Shown here piece by piece: positions 55,348 to 64,000 of a DNA stretch of 64,000 nucleotides. The notes beneath the pieces are model-generated. The model saw only the letters and a program-made list of their open reading frames with translations. It was not told where the DNA came from and made no database searches. Location: contig PSQN01000017.1 in assembly GCA_002989075.1 (NCBI GenBank), positions 2,425,453 through 2,489,452 on the forward strand. Reading direction: 5' to 3'. Origin of the DNA: Arthonia radiata. Its lineage: Eukaryota > Ascomycota > Arthoniomycetes > Arthoniales > Arthoniaceae. Positions within the stretch are counted from its first letter, which is position 1. Each line of letters begins with the position of its first letter. The position numbers and the translations under genes are program-made.

Positions 55348-56538
55348 GATACTCGCGATGGTGCAAACCCGATTTGTACGCTGATCATGAAATGTGCAAA
55401 GTGCGCACATGCCTCACGAACACCAAATGCTGATCAAAGACCCAAAGCTGGCCGGAATTTTCTGATCGATCCTACAGTATGAAGGCTCAAATTTCCAAGT
55501 ATGCATATCACCTCAATTGTTCAAGCAGATGACAGAAAGCTTTCGATCACTAATCTTACATGCAGGCGTCTTGGAAGTGGCAAACGGACATGATGCGGCG
55601 ACGGTGTAGGCAAATGTCCGGCTGAGCAGGTCTTAGACAATTTCCATGCTCTTGACCGACATCAGACTGCGACAGGATCCGGTGATTAGATGGCAAGGAT
55701 GGCTGAGTCAAGGAAGCCATGCGTGTGGTCACAGGGAACTTGGCCCTGTCCAAGGAACGAGGATGATGAGTTCAGGCGAGAAGGTGAAACAGGCGCAGGC
55801 AAATTTTGGCTTGTCGGCGCGCCAGCAGAAGTGCCAGAAACAAGTCGCAAGTCGACTGATCTGTTGTAGATTGTTATCATTCATGAGCTAGTTATGAAGA
55901 GCAGAATGATTTGGCTGCGTTGTTGGAAGGTCTTGATGTGTTCGTGCATAAGACAACGAGCCCAGATGGCGGATGTCGACCGATCCGGTGATCCTTTTTC
56001 GCCGCCTTGCCGCATTAAGCGCCGTTGACCGAGCGCATCGAACGCAAGCAAATGCTTCTGACATGCTCCCAAAAAGCTGGCCTCTGGCCTCGTGAAACAG
56101 CCGAGAACATGCGGAGAACGAGCGCATCGTTACGCAAACAGGAAAAGGCCTAGAGAATGCAATGCCATAAGATTGCGCGTCTACAAGACATTGAAAGAGC
56201 GTCGTCCGATTATCCGTTGAAGTCCGCTCACGCCGCTGATTCAAGAGGTCTGATTGGATGCAGCTCTACCAGCACGGACTCTCTCCGCTGATGACGGTTG
56301 CCCAGAGCGAGATCCATATGCAGGGTCTGTGTCAACAATCATCATCCCCACACTCTCTCGCATGGTTGTCTAGCCTTTCATCTTGATCTATCTACCGCTG
56401 GAAGCCGCTCTGCGCTCTGACACCTCGATGATCTTCTCCGCGACACGACCTACACCTCAAATCATGCGCCTGCCAGCTCAATCACTACCCCAACAACACC
56501 CAGGCTTCAGCTGATAAGACACACCCCGTCAGCTCAGT
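54885..56538. other. Intergenic, ~1.65 kb
   Basis: No gene recognised. Contains a CTG microsatellite and the promoter of the gene at 56539. Confidence 0.5.
55317..55346. repeat. (CTG)10 microsatellite
   Basis: Ten perfect CTG units in non-coding sequence, flanked by CTGCTT. Confidence 0.9.
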
Positions 56539-58083
56539 ATGGCTGCAGCTGCAACGCTCGTGCAGCACACGAGCCTACCTATGCCTTTCTCTAGTCTTCA
56601 TCCTCGGAAGAGATCCAAGCCAGGTAGTTATGACCCACTGCTGTCTCCCATTCGCTCCGCTGGACTGTTTGGGCAAGACGAAGCAGGCACAGTTGCTCAA
56701 CCACGAACCTTCTCCCCGTCAAGCGCGCTGGAAGGCGGACTTGAAGACTATGCACATCCGCAAGCACGGCAAGAGCCCGCGAAACTCAGGAAGAAACAGC
56801 TGAACAAGCACGTCGCTGGCCGACGCTCGCAAGATCAGTACAGATTGGACGAGACTCCAACTGAGTCGACGACACCTTGGGATTCTACGGACAGCGAAGT
56901 CCAGCCGTCACGGGCCCGGCACAATCGATCAATTTCCAAAGACAAGTATCTAAAGAATCTGCAGAGAAGATTTCGAGACAAGGAAGGAGACACGAGCACT
57001 ATCGACCTGTCGCTGACGATGGAGGAGAACGAGAAACGGTCGGGCCTGGCGATCTCGTCGCAAACACAAAGCCCCGAGTCCGTCAAAGATGCTGATTCCC
57101 AGTTCTCTCGTCGTGGTCACAATCGATCGTGGTCCGCAAATTCTATCGCGGCGAGCGAAACGAACCTTATTGGGCCGAAGATGCCCTTCATGGAACCGAT
57201 CAAGATAGAGTCGCGGCCGCATACTCCCTTGACGAATCGGCACTCTTTCACGGAACTCGAGTGGAAGCTGTGTCCAGGCGCTGTGGATACTAAGGCAGTC
57301 GGTCTGGGTATCGCGCCTGGTCCGGAACCACGACAGCGCGCTGCGACCTTTGATGCGGTAGGCTTGCCCGGAGAGTCACAAGCAGGTGCATTTACACCAA
57401 GTGCTCGCTCAAGCACTTGGAACACTATTGCCAGTGCTCCGACAGCTCAGAAGCGCCCAAAGGCCAAAAGCAGACTTTCGAACGGCTCTTCGAATCTCGG
57501 CAACGCTTCACAATCTACGCTGTCATCGTACAAACAAAATCGATCCCGTCGCAGCACTGCCCAGTCCTTTGACAGCACCGCGGTGACGTCTCCACTGGCA
57601 CGTTCGTCGACAGACCACACGTTCAGCTTCAAGCGTGGGTTCAGCTCTGGTTCCAAAGACACCCCCTCGCTCAACGAATCCGATCGACAAGCCGCAGTTG
57701 ATGCCGCACGCGAGGAGTTCAAGCAGAAGCAAGCCGCGAAGAGTCGCAAGTACGACGAGCAAGAAAGAAGAGCGAATGAGAAAAGGATTCGTAGGGAACA
57801 TGATCATGAAGAGAAGACTCGACGTCAATCTGATGTTTCTGGGACATCAAGACCGAAAAGCTCCAGACGAGGAAGAGAAAGCACATTGCAAAGTAACACG
57901 ATATGCAGAAACTCGAACGAGCAACATCCATCATCTGCGCCACGCTGGCGTGAAGGATTCGCAGATGGGGTCACGTTCGATCATGTCCCGCGATTGACGA
58001 AGAAGAACAAAAACCCCCAGAGCACAGGTGGCTCTTCAGGATTCCTTGGTTGGTGCAAGTCGCGCATTTTGCATATTCGATGA
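56539..58083 (+). CDS. Uncharacterised, mostly disordered protein (514 aa)
   Basis: One uninterrupted exon with an ATG at 56539. The protein is rich in Ser, Arg and Gln. Short conserved-looking pieces stand out: HPRKRSKPGSYDPLLSPIRS near the N-terminus, RHNRSISKDKYLKNLQRRFR, RRGHNRSWSANSIAASETNL, and SFTELEWKLCPGAVDTKAVG. A charged helix (DAAREEFKQKQAAKSRKYDE, ERRANEKRIRREHDHEEK) could form a coiled coil near residues 385-425. It ends FLGWCKSRI. Multiple RxxS sites suggest a phosphoprotein, perhaps cytoskeletal or cortical. There is no signal peptide or TM. I do not recognise a family; the long single frame with biased composition supports real coding. Confidence 0.75.
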   Translation: MAAAATLVQHTSLPMPFSSLHPRKRSKPGSYDPLLSPIRSAGLFGQDEAGTVAQPRTFSPSSALEGGLEDYAHPQARQEPAKLRKKQLNKHVAGRRSQDQYRLDETPTESTTPWDSTDSEVQPSRARHNRSISKDKYLKNLQRRFRDKEGDTSTIDLSLTMEENEKRSGLAISSQTQSPESVKDADSQFSRRGHNRSWSANSIAASETNLIGPKMPFMEPIKIESRPHTPLTNRHSFTELEWKLCPGAVDTKAVGLGIAPGPEPRQRAATFDAVGLPGESQAGAFTPSARSSTWNTIASAPTAQKRPKAKSRLSNGSSNLGNASQSTLSSYKQNRSRRSTAQSFDSTAVTSPLARSSTDHTFSFKRGFSSGSKDTPSLNESDRQAAVDAAREEFKQKQAAKSRKYDEQERRANEKRIRREHDHEEKTRRQSDVSGTSRPKSSRRGRESTLQSNTICRNSNEQHPSSAPRWREGFADGVTFDHVPRLTKKNKNPQSTGGSSGFLGWCKSRILHIR

Positions 58084-59437
58084 TCATGGTTATGGACGGT
58101 ACCCGAGGAAGAGTCAGCAGGATAGCGGCCTGGCAGGCAAAAAAGACACGGTGCAACCAGCAAGGCGTTTTAGAGCTTGCTCGGACGAGCACAGTTGATC
58201 GCATTTGGCATGATAACGAAGAGACGGATGACTTGGGCGGGCGAGGACTGGCTGCGTACAGCTCGACTAACGCATTGTTTACGCGAGTGATACCCTATCT
58301 TTTGAAATGTGAACAGATCTCATACTCTCTATTCACAGACGCTTTGATTCATCTTCACTGACCTGTACTCGCGATGCACAGCGAGGGCGGCCGTGAGCTC
58401 GCAGGCGAACGGCATTGTCTACATGCAGTTCATTCCTCGTATTTATGTAGGTCAGACCTGAGCCGGCCCCGAACAGAGCCACGTGGGATCTGTTAAGTGA
58501 CCTGCAGTATGCCTCGGATCTAAGAACTCAGTCACACCCGACGTAAGCATGTGAGATGCGAACCTGCAATTATACCCACTGCAAGTGTGCAAGCAGCTGT
58601 AGCAGCGAGTTGGTGGGGCGCCTGGGTAGCCCCCACCAAGCCGTACCTCGTACCTTGCCGGCTTGAGATGCATCATGCGGGTGATGACGGGGCCAGGGAC
58701 CCAGAATATACGTTTGATGCTGGTCCATGGCCCAAGCTCCTATTATTATTTTGGGAAGCGTGCAAGGGGATCACACTCAACAATCATCTGGAACAGATCC
58801 GGAGAGCGATGATTGTGACTTTGCAACATCCACGCTCCCAAGCTGGTTTGGTCTTGCTTCTTACACTTTGGCCAAGCTGCGCTACACAAGACCGTGTGCA
58901 GTTCCGGCTTTTTGAGGGCTGTAGATCTGCAAAGCGTAGCGTATTCTGAATCGGGCTGCATCTGGCCGCCAATGGTCTGAATTTTTTTTGCCAAGTCAGG
59001 AGCAATTCGTGAGAACACGACTGCTCAACAAAGTCAACCCGCACCGTCCGCTGGTTGTCACAGGTGATTTGTGCGCCACACACGCTCGCTGCCCTTAGTC
59101 TTCGATAGCACCTGATACACCGCTACAAAGCTTCCGTCTCGACTCTCGCGGTCCTCTCCGTGTTCGTCAGGGAACGCACTTGCAGCTTGCGGTTAGCGTT
59201 CGTGTTGCTACTCTGTGCACTCTCCATTCTTTTTGTTCATCATTCGTTGTGGCCACTACCTCCCGACCTTTGATTACCTTCGCCTTAACAGGTTGCGTTT
59301 GCATTGATTGCTGCCATTACACGCAATACATAAAAGTCGTTCCCTAGCGCGCCAAACCCTACGACCTTTCTCAACGCTTCCTGAAAAGGCTTTCCACAAT
59401 AATACCGACTCGACAATCACCTACCCATCGATCAGTG
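58084..59437. other. Intergenic, ~1.35 kb, upstream of the desaturase
   Basis: No gene seen. It includes the desaturase promoter and leader; the last 300 bp are rich in C and T. Confidence 0.5.
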
Positions 59438-60924
59438 ATGTCCACCACCGCTCTGCCTACGGGCGATGCAGCTTTTCGACGAAACATGACCGTTGATTCA
59501 ACCGCCTCTTCGTCCGTCGCAAGCCCGTCGCATAGTCCCTTCGACTCCCCACAGCACTCTCCGTCATCGACCTCCCTCTCCTCGCTGAGTGATGGCGAGA
59601 GCTCGACCCAGCTCAAGAGCCAACCCAAGCTTCTTGACACATACGGAAATGAATTCGTGCTTCCAGACTATACCATCAAGGACATCCGCAATGCTATCCC
59701 AGCGCACTGCTTCGAACGCTCCGCCGCTAAAGGCCTGGCGTACGTCGCTCGAGACATCGCCTCCCTCGCTGCAACCTTCTATATCTTCAACACCTATGTC
59801 ACTCCTGACACTGTTCCCAACACAATCGCAAGAGGCGGGCTTTGGGCGCTGTACACGTTCGTTCAGGGTTTGTTCGGTACGGGGTTGTGGGTGCTTGCGC
59901 ACGAGTGTGGGCACCAGTCCTTCTCTCCCTCAAAGACGTTGAACGATACCGTCGGCTGGTTCTGCCATTCAGCGCTGATGGTCCCATACTTCTCGTGGAA
60001 GATCTCGCATGGCAAGCACCACAAGGCCACAGGCAACCTTGAGCGTGACATGGTCTTCGTCCCCGATACCCGTGAGATCTACAGCTCCAAAGTAGGCAAG
60101 ATGATGCATGAGATCCATGAACTGACCGAGGACACTCCAATTGCGACGGCTTGTCATCTAATCAAGCAACAAATTGGTGGATGGCCCACATACCTGTTGG
60201 CCAACGTGACTGGCCACAATTACCATGAGCGCCAAGCCGAGGGCAAGGGCAGGGGCAAAAAGAATGGTCTGTTCAATGGCGTGAACCATTTCAACACCGC
60301 CAGTCCCCTGTATGAGAAGAAGGATGAGCACCTCATCCTTCTGAGCGACGTCGGTCTTGCCATCACCTCGGTGGCGCTGTACTTGGTTGGCCACAACTTT
60401 GGATGGACCAACCTCCTCGTGTGGTACATTCTGCCCTATCTTTGGGTCAACCATTGGCTTGGTAAGTTGCTTTACTTGCCTTTGTTGAATCGCTCGTTGC
60501 TGACAACCTCTCAGTTGCCATTACGTTTCTTCAGCACACCGATCCATCGCTCCCGCACTACACCGCAGAATCGTGGAACTTCACCCGTGGCGCCGCCGCC
60601 ACCATCGACCGCAACTTCTGGCCTATTGGACCTTACCTCTTCCATGGCATTATCGAGACTCACGTCTTGCACCATTACATCAGCACTATCCCATTCTACA
60701 ATGCCGACGAGGCCACGGAAGGCATCAAAGGCGTCATGGGTCAACACTACCGCAGCAACACGAGTGGCGGCGCCGTGGGTTTCTTGAAGAGCCTCTGGAC
60801 GAGTGCCCGAACGTGTCATTGGGTGGAGCCTAACGAGGGCGCTGAAGGAGAAAACAAGGGTATAATGTTCTACCGCAACCGCAACGGTCTGGGCGCGCCG
60901 CCCATGAAGGTGTCTGCCTCCTAA
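59438..60924 (+). CDS. FAD2: Delta-12 (omega-6) fatty acid desaturase
   Basis: ER membrane di-iron enzyme turning oleate into linoleate. Two exons, 59438-60461 and 60515-60924, with a 53-bp phase-1 intron, 477 aa. The three histidine boxes are complete: HECGH (155-159), HGKHH (191-195) and HVLHH (391-395). Other family marks are YTIKDIRNAIPAHCFERS, WVLAHECGHQSFS, PYFSWKISHGKHHKAT and LQHTDPSLPHYTAESWNFTRGA. The last of these is characteristic of fungal delta-12 enzymes rather than omega-3 ones, though the two classes are close. The first 60 residues are Ser-rich and probably cytosolic. ATG 59438 follows a GTG that is not used. No linked lipid genes; the neighbour is an arsenite exporter. Confidence 0.93.
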
Positions 60925-61422
60925 CGATGTCATGAAGTCAAGAGAGCATGAATTCATTTGGATGAAAAGGGCCGAGGGCGAGACAACGGCACTCTTATGC
61001 GTCAGCATAGGCGTTTAGCAGGGGTGTGGTCACAAGGTCACATCTCTCAAGGACCGTGCCGCCCCCTCCGCGGAGACACGTTATTTTCTTGAACTAGCAT
61101 AGACCATTGCGTAGACTAGATATGCTTTTAGAATGAATCTATTACAACCAAACTGTACCAGATCCGTACGCAATAATCTTTCACCTCACTGTGTCCGAAC
61201 CGTTTCGGTTTCTGACCTTCCTCTAGACTAGAGGCTCCACCACACCTGCACCTATCCTAGCCAATCGTAAGTCGAACATGAACAGAACCCACGGCCAAGG
61301 GTTCGTAGCTTGCCACTCTGGCCAAAGCGGACTCTAGTGTCACGTATCTTCGCAAAGTCTTGCAATCGCAATCCGCTAAGTGCACAAATGCCGTATTTAT
61401 CTAGCTTCTAGGGTAGGGTAAA
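60925..61422. other. Intergenic between desaturase and ACR3
   Basis: Desaturase 3' flank and ACR3 promoter. No site identified. Confidence 0.45.
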
Positions 61423-62959
61423 ATGGACACCATTGAGCGTGGCGCGATAACGTGTGAAGAGTATAAGCAAAAAGAACACCGAGAGCAATTCAGTAGCAGT
61501 CAAGAGAAAAGAAATGCCAGCATAGGTGAAGATATCGAGCAGCATGCTGTTGGGTGTGCCGCCAACAGTAAAGAGTCTGAGACAAGTGAGTAACTTCGCA
61601 GCAACCGCGCTCGATCCAGTCCAGCAACAGAAAAAGTGCTTCTCAGACGCCGCACTGAATCTATACTGGCTGTTCGTTGACAAATATAGCCCATCGAAAG
61701 CAGCTCAGCAACAGTGAAGAGCCAGATACGCCACCACTCAAAGGCCTCAGCTTTCTCGACCGCTTCCTTGTGATATGGATCCTTCTGTCAATGGCCATCG
61801 GCATCATCTTGTCGAACCTCGTTCCCTCAACAGGGCCAGCGCTACAGCAGAGTACCTTCGTTGGCGTCAGCGTCCCCATCGCCGTGGGCTTGCTTGTCAT
61901 GATGTAAGTGCTACTTGGGATGTTGCATATGTGTGTTGGAAGAGTTCTGTGCTGATACATGGCTGCAAGGTATCCCATCCTGTGCAAAGTACGCTATGAG
62001 ACCGTGAGTGCATTTTGGTAGAGACGTTCACACGAGCGGCGAAACTTGCACATGTGCATTTGCTCATACTTCAAGTCTAGCTGCACCTACTCCTGCGACA
62101 ACGGGCATTATGGATGCACATCGGCCTTTCATTCTTCCTGAACTGGATCATCGCCCCTCTCTTGATGACAGGCCTGGCATGGGCCTTTCTACCAGATCGT
62201 CGGGACCTGCGAGAAGGCCTCATCTTTGTCGGCATCGCCAGATGCATAGCTATGGTGCTGATCTGGACCGATCTCGCACAGGGCGACGGTGACTACTGCG
62301 CGGTGCTGGTCGCTTTCAACTCGATCCTGCAGATGGTGCTCTTTGCACCTTTCGCCGTCTTCTATATCAAGGTCGTCAGTCGCGAAGATGACGTCCAGTA
62401 CCTGAGCTACTCCCTCGTCGCAAGAAGCGTCGGTGTCTTCTTAGGTAAGCGCTGTCCATCATCAATGACTTTGAATCATCTCACACGTCTAGGCATTCCT
62501 CTCGCAGCCGCCATCCTCACGCGTCTCGCCCTTCGTGCGCTCCTTGGCGAACGCCGCTACCAGACGCACTTCATTCGCTTCATCAGCCCTCTCTCACTCA
62601 TCGGCCTCCTCTACACCATCATCGTGCTTTTCGGCTCGGAAGGCAAGAACGCTGTGCATCAGATTACTGATCTACTTCGTGTCTGCGCACCGCTTATCGT
62701 CTATTTTGCCATCACCTTCTCCAGCACGGTCTTCATCTGCTGGAAGTTCGGCTTTGGCTATCGCGTCAGCTGTACGCAGAGCTTCACTGTGGCAAGTAAT
62801 AATTTCGAGCTGGCTATTGCAGTCGTTGTCGCCGTGTATGGTGCCTCGAGCGGACAGGCACTGGCGAGCACGGCTGGACCGTTGATTGAGGTGCCGGTGC
62901 TCGTGGCGTGTACGTATGGAATCAAGTGGCTGAAGAAGAGGGTGAATTGGGAAGGGTGA
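61423..62959 (+). CDS. ACR3: Arsenite efflux transporter Acr3
   Basis: Plasma-membrane As(III)/H+ antiporter of the BART superfamily, 413 aa. Proposed exons: 61423-61585, 61690-61903, 61970-62003, 62081-62444 and 62493-62959. The 5' exon is inferred: it gives a hydrophilic N-terminus (MDTIERGAITCEEYKQ...) and ends at the best donor (GTGAGT). The membrane part starts SFLDRFLVIWILLSMAIGII and has the family marks VGVSVPIAVGLLVMMYPILC, SFFLNWIIAPLLMTGLAWAF, GIARCIAMVLIWTDLAQGD with the essential Cys, and AFNSILQMVLFAPFA. NNFELAIAVVVAVYGASSGQ carries the conserved Glu. Intron 4 (62445-62492) is 48 bp without a stop, so its retention would insert 16 residues in frame. No arsenate reductase or ArsR-like gene is nearby. 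Confidence 0.9.
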
Positions 62960-63093
62960 TGCGATCGCCTCTGAGCGTCACTCAGCGTCTGTGCTTCGAT
63001 TAACCAACTTTCGCGTATGCCTACCCAATGCAGCGAGCTTCCAGGCAGCTGTGCTGCGCAAGCAGCTAGCTGACTATTTAAGCGACTTGTGTG

Positions 63094-63606
63094 ATGCTTC
63101 CTCACTCTCCAGCTCTTACCTTCTCAATAACTTCAGCTGCTGAACTTCCCAACTCGACCATCAGACCGCCATACTCAAGCTCAAACATCAACCATACCCT
63201 GCCTCCACGACCCGAAGGGAGCATGTCAAATCCAAAGTCCAAAGACGAGGTCCATCTTGAGATTCATGACTACTTCTCTAAAATCCTAGAGACCCTCAAG
63301 TCTGTCGACCTGGAGGATTTCACCAAAGCCAGTGCTTTCGACGACCAGTGCCGCAAGCAGAGCTCCAGCACAGACGCCAAGGTGGCAGAACGGGGTCGAC
63401 ATCAGAATTACAAACTTCTGCCGCACAAGGGGCTGTTCCTCGACGACCAGCCGAAGCGTGAGCTCTTCAACACGGTCTATAGCATCATGGGTGTGATCAT
63501 TTCGGAACGCGATCAACAGGGAGACGCTGAAGTGGACCCCATCGGAAACAAGTTTCGTGACCTGCGCGTCAAGTTCGACACGTTCGAAACATATTTGCCT
63601 TTCTGA
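63094..63606 (+). CDS. Uncharacterised small protein (170 or 127 aa)
   Basis: Single frame. The first ATG is at 63094, but the better start may be 63223 (MSNPKSKDEVHLEIHDYF), because the residues before it are low complexity. The rest is hydrophilic with helical pieces: VHLEIHDYFSKILETLKSVD, LFNTVYSIMGVIISERDQQG and NKFRDLRVKFDTFETYLPF at the end. No signal peptide, TM or known motif. The sequence gives no hint of function. It may extend through an intron beyond the window's right part. Confidence 0.5.
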   Translation: MLPHSPALTFSITSAAELPNSTIRPPYSSSNINHTLPPRPEGSMSNPKSKDEVHLEIHDYFSKILETLKSVDLEDFTKASAFDDQCRKQSSSTDAKVAERGRHQNYKLLPHKGLFLDDQPKRELFNTVYSIMGVIISERDQQGDAEVDPIGNKFRDLRVKFDTFETYLPF

Positions 63607-64000
63607 GAGAATTGGAGGGTCGACAATGGCTCATCAAGCTTTAGGCCACTATGGTGCTGTCAAGGAGGCACCGAGACGCAATGACAGCACGGTGGAGGCA
63701 TCATATGAGCTGAAGGTAGAAAGGGCCTCGGTAACAGCGGTGCGCCTGAAGGCGAAAGACTGTCAGCAGAGATGGTGAAAAGGGAAGCAATCAAAGTCTC
63801 CTTGGACGACCTCTTCTCTGAATATCCTTTACTTATCGCATCCTGCATACATGTTTCTTCGTAATCCTTACAGCACCGCCAGATCCTACAGCGGTTTCTT
63901 AGTCATCACCCGCCTTTGTTCTGCACCTGACATTTTTATGTGCCATCGTCACCTTTATGCTTTGAAGTAGTTCAGGCCGGCATGACGGGGTCGCGATAGT
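63607..64000. other. Right end of window
   Basis: 3' flank of the preceding frame. A short plus frame from an ATG at about 63626 shows no features. Nothing else recognised. Confidence 0.4.

Noticed and set aside
1-64000. tRNA, rRNA or CRISPR features
   Set aside because: Scanned by eye for B-box-like GGTTCGAATCC blocks and for regularly spaced repeats; none convincing. A tRNA scan would be decisive.

Overview
The window looks like nuclear DNA of a filamentous ascomycete, most likely a dothideomycete (Capnodiales or Mycosphaerellales type). This rests on the gene content: an LaeA-like methyltransferase, a Zn2Cys6 regulator, a Clr5-domain protein, a hybrid histidine kinase, and fungal-type urease, Dur3 and Acr3. 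It also rests on short introns, mostly 46-80 bp, with CTAAC/CTGAC-like branch sites, and on gaps of 0.3-3 kb between genes. The genus placement is inference. I see no transposon, retroelement, tRNA, rRNA or CRISPR array. Exon boundaries were worked out by hand from reading frames and splice sites, and RNA data could move some of them.

Layout. 1-1769: 3' part of urease. 2.2-8.3 kb: a candidate small secreted protein, an unrecognised two-TM protein and a Tpo1/Flr1-like MFS transporter. 9.0-15.4 kb: mitochondrial NADH-cytochrome b5 reductase (MCR1) divergent from a Clr5-type DNA-binding protein, then a bHLH factor with an unresolved 5' part, and one or two probably mitochondrial genes. 15.8-24.2 kb, all minus strand: a small Cys protein, a Zn2Cys6 factor, a mitochondrial acyl-CoA dehydrogenase and an LaeA-like methyltransferase. 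26.7-31.3 kb: a large hybrid histidine kinase, followed by 3 kb without genes. 34.3-42.9 kb, minus strand: a conserved protein of unknown function, an ELL-like elongation factor and a flavin monooxygenase. 43.9-46.3 kb: the urea transporter DUR3. 47-54.4 kb: an unknown protein, RPC82, ATP15 and MAK10/NAA35. 54.5-64 kb: a Cys-rich secreted protein in two frames, a disordered protein, a delta-12 desaturase, the arsenite exporter ACR3 and a short unknown.

How genes relate. Most neighbours are unrelated housekeeping or regulatory genes, and no biosynthetic cluster is visible. Urease and DUR3 belong to one pathway (urea uptake and hydrolysis) but lie about 42 kb apart. Two divergent pairs share short promoters: MCR1/Clr5 and RPC82/ATP15.

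The most unusual observation concerns splicing. In the Zn2Cys6 gene, only two consecutive GC-AG introns around a 25-nt microexon restore the exact CX2CX6CX6CX2CX6C motif. A third GC-AG intron, with the textbook AG|GCAAGT donor, is needed in the gene at 34-37 kb.
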